DNA from: Phoenix dactylifera
Lineage: Eukaryota > Streptophyta > Magnoliopsida > Arecales > Arecaceae
NCBI RefSeq assembly: GCF_009389715.1
Contig: NW_024068005.1
Location: 62,001 to 126,000, forward strand
DNA length: 64,000 bases
Reading direction: 5' to 3'
Below the pieces are notes generated by a model. The model did not search any database. It saw nothing but the letters and a program-made list of their open reading frames with translations, and had not been told where the DNA came from. The position numbers and the translations under genes are program-made. This document shows, one piece after another, positions 1-10,452 of this stretch. Position 1 is the stretch's first letter; every line of letters starts with the position of its first letter.

Positions 1-2750
1 TGAGTACAATCCGCCACGTCCGTAGAAATAAAAGACAACAAAAGAGAAGGAGCGTCTATAGCAGACGTCCACAAAACATCCCCGGAATGCCGGGCCACAA
101 AAGAGGCGACCGAGTCTGCGGCCCTGTTCGCCTCTCTAAACACATGACCAATCTGGAATCCGACCATCATCTGAGCCATCCTCCGAGTCTCCCGAATAAG
201 GGGGTGACCGTCACCGTACCTGTCCACCCCTCGAATCCAATCGATCACCACCGCAGAGTCTCCCTCAAGGTACACTCGCTCGGCGCCAAGGACCTGCCTG
301 GCATAGGATAAGCCCTCCCAAGCAGCCCGCAGCTCCGCTCCAACAACTGTGATCCCAGGTGTACGACGCCCATCTGCAGCCATCAACCTACCACAGTGAT
401 CCCTGATCACAAAACCGACCCCTCCAGTCAAACCATCTAGTGACCTACTGCCGTCGAAGTTTACTTTGAGATAGCCAGGGGGTGGGGGTACCCAAGAGAC
501 AAGAACAAAACGGGGCGCTGAAACAGCGTGAGAAGTACCCCAGGTGTCCCTAGCCATCCCAGAAGAAAACTCAGTGGCAGCCGCCATAACCTCCCTCGCA
601 TGTCGTGCCGCTCTGTCCACCACCATCCTCGGAAGCGCTCGCCTCCCCTCAAATATGCCTGCGTTCCTATCCAACCAAATATGATAGGACAGGTACGCCT
701 TCAATATCCCCTCCGCTGCCAACCTGGGCCTACACATGGAATCTCTCAACACCCGCAACAGATCCTGCGCCGAGACTACCGCATCAAGCAAGGGAACCAC
801 AGATCTCTGCCATATCTCCCGAGCCCTAGGGCACTGCAGGAGAACATGCTCGGTGGTCTCCACGATATCACCGCACGTCTCACAAAACTGAGATACCCGC
901 ATACCACGCCGAACGAGCAGACTCCTGGTCGGGAGACATCCCCAAGCCACCTTCCAGATGAAAAGTGCCACCCGGGGGTGAATCCGTAATCTTCATATCC
1001 AGCCTCCTACGATCTGTCGAGCTGGCGCCCTGCTAAACAGCGCAAGAAGATCCCTGGCCTGCACCCGCGACCGCCCCGTCGGAGTCCAAAGCAGCCTATT
1101 CGACACCCCTCCAGAGGGGACTGGCAGGGCCAGAATCAGCTCCGCCAGCTGCTCACCAAACGCCTCCCTGATCATCCCCACCCTCCAATGGCTCCCCTCA
1201 GAATCCAGCAGGTCGCTGACCCTGCACCCAGCTAATCTCGCAGAGTCCACCATGGTCGGCAGACGATAGATCAGCCACTTAGTCACCCAGCTGTCCTCCA
1301 GCACATCTATCGAGCGGTCATCACCAATCACCCATCTGATCTTCGGAAGCACCGCCATAGGCCTAGCACACATCACTCGCCAGATCGGAGAGTGGTGACG
1401 CTCCACCCGCCCCCCAGGCACCAAGACACCATATTTGGCCCTCATCAGTGAGGACCACATGCTCTTGGGCTCAAGCACAAATCTGACTGCATGCCTCGCC
1501 GCTAACACCTCCCGTCTCGTCACCAAGGACTGCACCCCTAGTCCCCCGGCACTGGTCGGCTGGCATACAACCTCCCAAGCCACCAAATGGATCCCACCTC
1601 TACCGCTGCTCCTCCCCCAGATAAACTCCCTGAAAAGCTGCTCAAGGGACCTCAAGACTGCCACCGGAATATCGACGTGGGATAGAAGATAAATAGAGAC
1701 AGATGAGAGTACAGAACGAACCAGGGTGATCCTCCCCATCATAGACAATGAGTGAGACTGCCAACCCTCCAGCCTGCGTCTGACACTAGTCTCAAGGGAC
1801 ACACAATCCCTAATCCTCAGTCGTCGACCACATAATGGTACCCCCAGGTAAGACATCAGGCCACCCTGTTCTCCCACTCCTAGAACCTCCAGTATAGAGA
1901 GCTTCAGCGCCCCGCGCGTCTTCGGACTAAAGATAACAGCTGATTTGGCCAAATTGACCTGCTGACCAGAAAGAGCACAGTAATCCCGAAGAATCTGACC
2001 AATAACTCGAGCCGACTGCCTCGAAGACCTGGCTAAAAGCAGGCAATCATCAGCGAATAACAGATGGGAGATCGCCACTGCTCCCTCCACCGGTCTGTAA
2101 GCCTCCAGCTCCTGACTAGTCACTGCCTGCCGCAAGAATCTAGACAATGCATCCGCACAAATAATAAACAACAGTGGAGAGAGGGGGCAGCCCTGGCGCA
2201 AACCCCCAGACGACGCGAAGAAACGGAAGGGCGTACCGTTCACCAAAATAGCAAAGGAGGGCACCCTGATACAACCCATGGCCCACCTGATCCATGTCTC
2301 ATGGACCCCAAACATCCGCAAGGACTGCTGCACAAAATTCCACCTCATCCTGTCATAAGCCCTCTCCATATCAAGCTTGATCCCCATCAAGCTTCTCCTC
2401 ATCGGAGCTCTGCTAAGATCAAACATAAACTCCTGAGCAATGAGTACATTGTCAGATATACTCCGCCCCTCCAAAAAAGCTTCCTACTCCGGAGAAATAA
2501 GCCTAGGGAGCACACCCCTCAACCTGATAGCGAGAATTTTCGTCGTCATCTTGTACAAAGTCGTACATAGGCTGATCGGACGAAAATGACTCGGCTCCGA
2601 AGCATCCTGCTGTTTCGGGATCAGGGCAATGAAGGTCCTCTGCCACTCAGCATCCATCACTGCTGTGCTGAAGAACTGCTGTATAGCCTCCGTCACATCC
2701 CGTCCAACTATCATCCAATAACGCTGAAAGAACACCGGTGGGAACCCATC
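1..2750 (-). pseudogene. 5'-truncated LINE (non-LTR retrotransposon) ORF2
   Basis: One reading frame runs on the minus strand from about 2750 to the window edge and encodes LINE reverse transcriptase, a zf-RVT region and RNase H. Visible RT motifs are FRPISLCTTLYK, GLRQGCPLSPLLF and the catalytic FADDCLLLA. The zf-RVT part contains VALFIWKVAWGCLPT and a Cys/His cluster (CETCG...EHVLLQCP). RNase H shows VNFDGS, GAELRAAWEG, LEGDSAVV and NRAADSVASF, so its acidic residues survive. The frame is broken only by TAG at 2484-2486 and TGA at 993-995, each one transition from a sense codon. Homology stops abruptly at about 2750, inside the start of the RT domain, as expected for 5' truncation during target-primed reverse transcription. 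The 3' end lies outside the window. No endonuclease or ORF1 is present, so it is not autonomous. Confidence 0.9.
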
Positions 2751-2751
2751 G

Positions 2752-3432
2752 TCTTTCTCTTTACCATTTTTGTTTTACCATTTTACTTTTTTTATTATTA
2801 TTATTACCATTTCACCGGTTGTTGTTGTCGTCGTCTTTTATCTTTCTTTTTTTACCATTTTCTTTTTACCAGTTTACCCTTTATTGTGTGTGTCTTTCTC
2901 TTTCTTTTTACCATATTAACCTTTCTTCCGGAACCATCTCCCGGAGTCTGCATCCTCTCGAGGAAAGGCAATTTAATTGGGCCCACTCGATTGCCGACTA
3001 TGGGACGGATAAAGATCAGCTGTGAGACTTGCCGCATGAGACATCATCAATCAGAAACCTACGCTTGGCCACGTACCCAAAAATTCAACTTTGTGCGTGC
3101 TGGTCCCACTAGAATCAGAAAGTTTCTCACTTTGTCAGGCGTTGGATTCGTGCGTCGTAATGTGGACTGTGGACCTGATTGTCGGTCCTTTTCTTTTTTT
3201 TTTTTAATCACCATCGCCAGCATCAACCGACTCGGAGATGGGACAAATAAATGAAGACACCACTAGTTTCCTCAACACGAGAAAAAAAAAAAAAACGCCG
3301 AGAGACTTTGCGTTAAAAAAATATCCCTTTCTTATGATGATAATTCTCGAAACACGTGCCGCACCTGGATGTACTTTTAAGATCTCACGTGACACGGTTT
3401 TACATGTCCTGCCGGAACACTAGGATAGATTA
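2752..3432. other. T-rich low-complexity spacer
   Basis: Immediately beyond the LINE truncation point the sequence is pyrimidine-rich (TTTACCATTTT-like runs to about 2930), followed by ordinary AT-rich DNA. I see no gene. ORFs here are artefacts of the T runs. Confidence 0.5.
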
Positions 3433-3441
3433 CCTATTACC

Positions 3442-4236
3442 GGGGTGGTTCTATATACACCCCCCCTATTGCTCAGGACACCCCCCAAAAATTAAAAAAA
3501 AATTAAATACTCTCTACACCCCCCATTTGCTAAGGACACCCCTAAAAAATTAAAAATTCCTAAATTACCCCCCACCCTTCCCACCCCCTCACCTAAATTG
3601 CTCTCTACACCCCCCAAACCCCCCCCCCCACCCCGCTCTTCCCCTCCAAAACACCCGCCGGCTTCTCCCTTCCGCCCAAAAAACCTCGCCTCAAGCACCT
3701 CCCCGGCCATCTCCCGAGCAACGAGCACCTCGCCGGCGGAGGAGGAGGAGGGAGGCGGAGGAGGAGGACGGGGAGGCGGGGGGAGGCGGAGGGGGAGGTG
3801 GGGGATGGGGAGGAGGAGGAAGGAGGACGGGGAGGTGGGGGAAGAGGAGTGAGAGGAGGTGGCGGAGGAGGAGGGGGGAGGCGGAGGAGGAGGACGGGGA
3901 GGTGGAGGGGGAGGACGGGGAGGGGGGGGGAGGTGGGGGATGGGGAGGAGGAGGAAGGAGGACGGGGAGGTGGGGGAAGAGGAGTGAGAGGAGGTGGCGG
4001 AGGCGGAGGAGGAGGACGGGGAGGTGGAGGGGGAGGTGGAGGGGAGGACGGGGAGGTGGAGGGGAGGAGGGGGGGGGAGATGGGGGATAGGGAGGAGGAG
4101 GAAGGAGGAAGGGGGGGTGTACTGAGAAAATTTCAAGGGCAATATGGTAATTACACTAAAGGTTAGTTTGGGTATTTTTTTTTTGGTTTTTGGGGGGTGT
4201 CCTGAGCAATAGGGGGGGTGTATATAGAACTACCCC
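3442..4236. mobile_element. Non-autonomous TIR DNA transposon, about 795 bp
   Basis: The two ends are inverted copies over about 50 bp with one mismatch: both read GGGGT(G/A)GTTCTATATACACC inward, followed by a C7 run, CTATTGCTCAGGAC, a C6 run and A5. TATTACC flanks both ends (3435-3441 and 4237-4243), a 7-bp duplication that can be read as 8-9 bp because of C/G runs at the junction. This would suit a Mutator-like or hAT-like element. Degenerate second and third copies of the terminal motif lie inside the left end (about 3511-3558 and 3601-3625). The core (3735-4115) is an almost pure GGA/GGC purine repeat. No transposase is encoded. Confidence 0.75.
3735..4115 (+). repeat. GGA/GGC purine-rich low-complexity tract
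   Basis: About 380 bp of GAGGAGGAG, GGTGGAGG and GGAGGCGG units, with longer internal duplications: the block around 3800-3870 is repeated near 3940-4010. All ORFs on both strands here are Gly/Arg/Glu or Pro/Ser strings and are not genes. It sits inside the 3442-4236 TIR element. Confidence 0.85.
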
Positions 4237-4244
4237 TATTACCG

Positions 4245-5480
4245 CCAGATGCTTATATTCTGTTTTGATTGGATTTCAAGGCATGTTTATTTCTTCATAA
4301 CTATATGGATCGAACTTGAACTTGGGAGTTAGCTCCCATAATTCTGGATTTTTTCATGTTCTAGATCGTCCCAAAAAATAAAAAAAAAGGAATTTGATTT
4401 CAAATAGGGACTAAGGGAGGAGAAAGAACTCTGAAAGAGTTTTAGATGGGTAAGCAAAACATCTAATGTTATTTTAATAATCTCCATCTCATTTCCTCCT
4501 TGCAAGTCTCAAATAGATCATTTAATTGATATTATTAAATTATACTTATTACTAATAATAATTAAAATATCCTCATATGCAAATAAAAGTTGCATCCTTT
4601 ATTTTAAGAATAAACAACATGCTTGGCCAATATATGAGTTCTCTATGGTGAAAGAAAGACAACTCGAACCCGGTTCTCGGTTCAAGGTTTGAGAATCCGA
4701 TTATAGATGCTTGTAATACTTAAGTACAAATAAATAAATATATTTTTATTTTTTGGTAAAAAATAATTTTTTAATAAAAAAATATAAAGAATGAGATCTA
4801 AATATCATGCGTTCAAAATATGAAAATAGTCCCTCGACGTACAAAAGTAATGCTGCATATACTAACTCTTTCTATCCCAAATTCTGCTGTGGCAAAACCT
4901 TTAAGTATCTAAACATTAAACCCCTCAACTCATCAGAAAAGTTAATCAAACTCTATAAAGTTTCGACCCATGGTGAGAACTCCGATCTTATATTTCTATT
5001 GGTTAGATCGAGACCAATGGATGAATCTAATTGGTCTGTTGTCCGATAACTATCAAGGAGCAGCCTTACCTTCTAATTGAACTTTATTTGCTCTTCAGAT
5101 AGGTTCAGTCCGAATGTTTTCCACCAAGAATTCTTTCATGCTGGCTTGAGACTCAAGCCCCAAGACATTGCTAATCCAGCTTTCAATGTTTTCCCTAGGA
5201 ATATGTATGGAAATGATCAATGACCCCTACCACACTGGCTCCAAACCACTGGTGTAGGAAAACTTAATCATCACCCTCGTAGTAACATAACCAAATCCCC
5301 CTAAAATCCCAGGAATATCCCGTCTCCAGCTACAAATCTCCATTAATAATATCCACCAGTTTGTACATTACTGGCTGGGCACTGACCCCACCACCCCCTT
5401 CCTTTACTTTTTATCATCTCCCCACACCCCCAGTTCCCCTCACCTTCTTTTCCTCCATAGCCACCGCAAAAGAAGAGGAG
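4245..5480. other. AT-rich spacer and upstream region of the PLAT1 gene
   Basis: AT-rich intergenic DNA without a recognisable gene. The last 150 bp before 5481 are C/T-rich, as in many plant 5' leaders. I see no convincing TATA box, so the transcription start is not assigned. Confidence 0.5.
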
Positions 5481-6142
5481 ATGATCAAGGGAGCCAAGAA
5501 AGCCGTCTTCCTCTTCCTCCTCGTCTCCTCTCTTGCTATCGTCTCCCACTGCGTCACCCCCATCACAATAAAAGTAAGTATGCTTCCATCGTCATCTATT
5601 TACCATCTTATCCTGCTAACTCTTTTCTTTTCTCTTGTTGACAGCCCGTGAACGGCGATGATGATGAGAACCAGTGCGTGTATACGGTGTACATCAGGAC
5701 GGGCTCCATCTGGAAGGGCGGCACGGACTCGGTGATCAGCCTCATCCTCGCCGGATCGGACGGCTGGGGCGTGGCCATCACGGACATCGAGTCGTGGGGT
5801 GGCATCATGGAGGCCGGCCACAACTACTTCGAGAGGGGCAACCTCGACATCTTCAGCGGCCGGGGACCGTGCCTTTCGACCACGCCGTGCTGGATGAATC
5901 TGACCTCAGATGGGAGCGGGTCCCACCACGGGTGGTACTGCAACTACGTGGAGGTCACAACCACAGGTCCCCATATGGGGTGCGCCCAGCAGCAGTTCAC
6001 CGTCGAGCAGTGGATCGCCACCGACGCCGCGCCCTACCAGCTCTACGCCGCCCGCGACTACTGCACCACCGGGCGCGGAAATGCCGAGGAGAAGTCAAAG
6101 ATCGGCGGTCGGATCGGCCGACACGTGACGCACGTGGTGTGA
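5481..6142 (+). CDS. PLAT1: PLAT domain stress protein, PLAT1-like (2 exons)
   Basis: Exons are 5481-5573 and 5645-6142. The 71-bp intron (5574-5644) has a GTAAGT donor and TTGACAG acceptor in phase 0, giving a 196-residue protein. Residues 1 to about 25 form a signal peptide (AVFLFLLVSSLAIVSHC), so the product enters the secretory pathway. The PLAT/LH2 beta-sandwich spans roughly residues 40-165, with family signatures CVYTVYIRTGS, NYFERGNLDIFSG, LTSDGSGSHHGWYCNY and QWIATDAAPY. Length and motifs match the Arabidopsis PLAT-plant-stress proteins, which are ER-associated, positively affect abiotic stress tolerance and are ABA-responsive. The lone PLAT domain has no attached enzyme and probably binds lipid or a membrane partner (family knowledge). 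No lesion is visible. The first ATG in frame with the signal peptide was chosen. Confidence 0.93.
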
Positions 6143-6203
6143 GAGCTTATCCGGGCTTTGGTTGGTTGCGTTGCTATTTGTACTGTGTGGTTTTAGCTTT
6201 GTT

Positions 6204-6209
6204 AATAAA
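6204..6209 (+). terminator. Polyadenylation signal of PLAT1
   Basis: AATAAA lies 62 bp after the PLAT1 stop codon and overlaps a second AAATAAAT, the usual near-upstream element spacing in plants. Confidence 0.6.
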
Positions 6210-6214
6210 ATAAA

Positions 6215-6873
6215 TGGCTGAGCGGTGATCTTGTTTTACGATTTTTTTTTCCTGGTTTCTTTGCAAATGCGAGGATGATCTGAGCCGTTGATGCGACGGT
6301 GGTCGTGCAGGTCAGGTGTTCTGGACCGTCCGTTTAGATAGGGATGGAGATGAGAAGATCTTATCATATCACGGCCTTGTTGGTCTGGTCAAGGGAAACG
6401 AGTTTCTTTAGAGTTTTCCTTTTTTCCCCTATAGAAGTTAAATTATTTACTCTTTTTTTTTAATAAAATGGGGGCTAAAGAGACCTGCCTCTTAAGCCAC
6501 CAGATTTAAGATTTTTTTTTTTTTTTTTTTTTTGTGTGGAAGTGGATGTTTCATACAAATCGGATAATCGAGTATTAAGTATGAATATATTTAAAAAAAA
6601 TTAAAAGATAATAAATTCTAGAGAGTATACCTCATAGCATTTTCTTTTCCAGCCACGGGGCCTTTCTAGAATAGTTAGTTATATGCTGATTTTACGTGCT
6701 TTGTCTGTAATGTTATTTTATTATTGAATATAATCTGGATATTTTTGAGCAGCACCATATTTAGGCCTTACTCCTTAGTTCGAGATTTTCCAAATCTGCC
6801 GTGTATTTTGACTGCTTTTGGTAAATTATATTATATTTTAAATCAAATTTTGTTTGATTTTAAGAAAATGATA
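6215..6873. other. Intergenic AT-rich spacer
   Basis: Downstream of PLAT1. It contains a poly-T run near 6510-6533 and no gene that I can support. Confidence 0.45.
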
Positions 6874-6949
6874 TCCCAAGTCCGGGATTGGAACCCGAGT
6901 CGCCGCCTGGATGAAAGCCAGGCATCCTAACTGGACCAGACGACATTTC
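6874..6949 (-). pseudogene. tRNA-Glu(UUC)-like pseudogene
   Basis: Read on the minus strand, the sequence has a D-arm region (TGGTCCAGTTAGGAT), an anticodon stem-loop CCTGG-CTTTCAT-CCAGG with anticodon TTC (6913-6915), and a T arm CGGG-TTCCAAT-CCCG that keeps a B-box. It matches plant nuclear tRNA-Glu best. The acceptor stem halves (TGAAATG against ACTTGGG) do not pair properly, and the variable and D loops are altered. It is therefore a decayed tRNA or a tRNA-derived SINE head, not a functional tRNA. Confidence 0.6.
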
Positions 6950-7210
6950 ATGCATATCTACTTGCGATTCTTTAAATTATTGTCGTTTTGTGCTCGGAGG
7001 GTAGCGTGATGCTTTGGGGTCCCGCACTCTTCATTATTCACAAGATGCCACGTTCTATTAATCGAAAGGGGAGGCAACGTCTCAGTATATAAAAAAAGAT
7101 TTGATAGGCAGCGAAAAAAAGAGAGAGTAGATCTAGATGCGACAATCATTTTATTTGAATAAAATCGTAAGAGTACGGGCTAGATCTGGGGGTGTCTGCC
7201 ATGACCAGAT

Positions 7211-7327
7211 ATGGCGGGAATCACGCTGAAAGTGATCAGATTCGGCGTTTTTCTTCTCCTTTTCTCCTCCTCCATCGTCTCCGCCGGTTCCTCTAAAATT
7301 GATCAGATATATTCGTACCCAATATGA
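7211..7327 (+). CDS. Small ORF encoding an orphan signal peptide (38 aa)
   Basis: ATG to TGA gives 38 residues with a textbook signal peptide: a basic start (MAGITLKVIRFG), then the hydrophobic stretch VFLLLFSSSIVSA. Base composition is clearly richer in GC than the AT-rich flanks. It lies about 1 kb downstream of PLAT1, and its leader resembles the PLAT1 leader (VFLFLLVSSLAIVS) in style only. It could be exon 1 of a lost secreted-protein paralogue or a short secreted peptide. No further exon is recognisable. Family is not identified. Confidence 0.3.
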   Translation: MAGITLKVIRFGVFLLLFSSSIVSAGSSKIDQIYSYPI

Positions 7328-7334
7328 TATATTT

Positions 7335-8903
7335 GCTTAAAAAAAAAAGAAGAAGCAAGCATGTGTTAAAATGTTAGCAGTATCTTCTGTGTTTATAAAA
7401 ATTTGATTTAGGTTGTTCATATCTAAATTTACATATTTTAAATAGGAATTTAGATTTCATAAAATTAATAATTTATCGTCATTCATTAGTCTTACATAAA
7501 ACTAATTAAATGGGATTTAATATTATTTATAATATTATAAATGTGGCATCCATTAGTCTTGCATTACACTGGTCGACCAGGGATTATCATCATTTATACT
7601 ATTATAAAAGGTGAGGAAGATAAAGAAGCTAGAGGTGAGATTTATTATCATTAAACAAGTGGCCTTGCTACCTACACTTGGCAATATTACATGCAAACTT
7701 TTCGTACATTTGGCAACATTATATACATCCCTGCTGAAAAGACCAGCTTTTATATTATATCATATAGATATACCCTAATGACCTGAGGGAATCATGATTT
7801 TTGTTTCCGTTGGTACACATGCATACAGGAAAATGTCGTTGATGTTAACAAGTTAGGTTGGGAATATTGTTCAGATCCACATTTGGTAATATATGTCAAG
7901 GATTAAACAATTATCTGGGCCTAAGGTCCGCAGAGAAGCCCAAATCTCTGTCCAATCCTTTGTTTTAGTTCAGCCCAACCTACTAAAGTTAATAGGGGTG
8001 AAAGTGGACCGTATAATATCCCTCCCGATCTATTTTTGTATCCAAATCTATTCAGATATAGATATAAATTTGAGCATCATTTGACTAATATCCGTATGCA
8101 TATCCATTTCCGTCGAAAAAAAAATAAATATGGATATGGATTGATTGCTAACTAATCCATATCCAAATATCCGATTTTTATTTTGTAATTCTATTTAATT
8201 TTATATAGCATTCTAAAACTTAAAAAAAATAATAAATGACCATATTAACATACTATTAACTTGATTTACCTTTCACTTAGTAATAACTTTGATTCTATAA
8301 TAATAAAATTTAATTATCCGATTTATATTCGTATTTATATTCATACTTCGACTACCAGATTTGTATCCATATACATTTAAAACAAATATGGATATAAATT
8401 TTTATATCCAACTAATATCCATATCCGTATCGGTATTCATCAAGCAAAACAAATATGGATATAGATATGTTGGTATCCAATTGAGTTTTTGAGAGTTGAT
8501 GTTAGACTCATATATTTATCCAAGAATGCAAATTGTGAGACTTAAATCATCCAACAAAGAAGAGGGGAGGGGGGAAAGATTTGATTGTAGTATCTACCAT
8601 TTGCTATAATATATTATTGGGAAAGGAATAAATCCGGATTGGCTTCCTAGCCTTGAACCACACATCTCCCAATCCCAGTCATCCCCTAACGCTCCAATCT
8701 GATGTTCTGACTCCTTTGCGCGTACGCAACAAAAGAAAGAGAGAAAAAATTCTTCAGATTTTCTTTCCACATGCAGTCTAGACCCCCACCATCTATGAAA
8801 AACAATTATAATTCCTATAAATACTTATAGTTGTCGAATTATTTTTTAATTAAAACTAATTCTTGGTAATTGAAGACATCACAAAAATATCAAACACAAA
8901 AAG

Positions 8904-8960
<57 letters not shown>

Positions 8961-9185
8961 TATATAACTTTAAAGATTGTAGACTGTCCATGGATCACAC
9001 ATGCCAACCTCTTAATTGTATGGTAATAGAAAGTAGTTAACAAGCCCAATGGGCCTGCCTAAAATCCTAGTGGAGAATATGATCCAAACCTATAAACCTA
9101 AATCTAACCAACCTATCGGAGAAGATGCATGCACATTACATGTGCTTGAACCCTGTTTTTCCCAAGAAGCCCAATGGGTATGATC
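7335..9185. other. AT-rich intergenic region with degenerate repeats
   Basis: No gene seen. About 8010-8480 is unusually rich in ATATCCATATCC and GGATATGGAT motifs in both orientations, suggesting a decayed inverted-repeat element (it begins AGGGGTGAAAGTGG near 7993, like hAT MITEs). Its boundaries cannot be set. Confidence 0.4.
8906..8957. repeat. (TA)n microsatellite
   Basis: About 26 uninterrupted TA units. Confidence 0.95.
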
Positions 9186-9188
9186 TAA

Positions 9189-9617
9189 GAACAACTTTGG
9201 TTCGTAGAAAATTTCTTTAATGTTTTTTCTAGAAAGATTATTCTTGAGAATATGATGCTCGAGAAAATAATTTTAGCATATTTGATTGATCATGAAAAAG
9301 TGACACATTCTAGAGTAGCTTATGTTTAATAGAACATCTACTTTTCTGAAAAAAGTTGTATGAAATATCTATTGTACCCTTAATAAAAAGAAAGACTTTA
9401 CCCATAGATTTTGATAGCTTAAGGGTACTTTTGGAAAAAAATGGACTTCAATTCATAACTGGTGATAAAGTAACTTTTTCATGTCTCCTATAATTTTTTT
9501 TTATAAAATAAAATATCTTATTTTCATATAAATACTACTTTTTTATTTTTCTTATTTGAAAATTTTCAACCAAACAAGAAATATTTCTCGTTCTTTTTCT
9601 GCAAACCAAATCAGTCC
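9189..9617. mobile_element. Tourist-like (PIF/Harbinger) MITE
   Basis: The ends are imperfect inverted repeats. The left starts GAACAACTTTGGTTCGTAGA; the right, reverse-complemented, reads GGACTGATTTGGTTTGCAGA. Both ends are flanked by TAA (9186-9188 and 9618-9620), the 3-bp target typical of PIF/Harbinger. It is 429 bp, AT-rich and without coding capacity. Confidence 0.6.
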
Positions 9618-10187
9618 TAAGAATCAACGGGCAACCAGTCCGGTCCAAGTATCAATGCAGTGGGCGTGATCTAAGTATCAGTGCAAAGACCAGTACCAGC
9701 CTACAAGCACGCTTCACCCTTTTGGTGGACCTAAAAGCGTTGGCACGGGTGCCCAAAGCTCATGGCACCTTTTCCCTTCCCTTTTTGCTTCACCTCCTTG
9801 GCCATACTGGCTTCCACAGCTTTGCAACACCCAATTGTCTTCATCTTCCATTCCTATTCCATCAAATAACTGTGGTAACATATTAAAACTACATGGGATA
9901 AAGATCATAAGAATCTTATATCTTTGCCTCTTTCCATGCAGTTATATCAAACAGATCTTTCATCCGGATTTGCTTGGTTCTATATTTACTTTAGGTAAAT
10001 TAAAGATACAAGCCATGGACGTTCCAATAATTCTCCATTGAAGTTGTCGACAGGTATAGGGATCTGCAGCAAGTGGTTTCAGGTGTGCTATGCAACTACC
10101 ATGAACTTAAACTATTCATGTATTTTTAACTCCAACGGACCACGTTCGAACAATGGAGAAAGAAAACGAGGAACGTCAAGAAATATA

Positions 10188-10448
10188 GGATGCATTTGGT
10201 TCACCATCTGAATTAGAATGAGAATCAAAACAGCTATGTTCTCCAATGTATTGGATTCGTGACTGAAATCGAAGTAGACTTTGAATACTAAAGGAGAGTC
10301 CGGATTATATTATGAGGAATTAGGGTACATATTCCATCCCTTCTTAAAATTGGAATAGGAATAGAACTCCTTCCAACCCAATAGCTGGAATGGAAGTCAC
10401 TAATTTCTAGTTTCATTCCAAATTCCAAACCCCCCAACAAGACGTGCC
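10188..10448. mobile_element. Possible MITE, 261 bp
   Basis: The left end reads GGATGCATTTGGTTCACC and the right end, reverse-complemented, GGCACGTCTTGTTGGGGG, a weak inverted pair. TATA flanks both sides. Internal sequence (GAATTAGAATGAGAATC and CATTCCAAATTCCAAAC) resembles common plant MITEs with GGAATGAGAATC ends. Assignment is tentative. Confidence 0.35.
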
Positions 10449-10452
10449 TATA

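Noticed and set aside
3492-4166. Pro/Ser-rich and Gly/Arg-rich ORFs on both strands
   Set aside because: They are translations of GGA/CCT simple repeats inside a TIR element and match no protein family.
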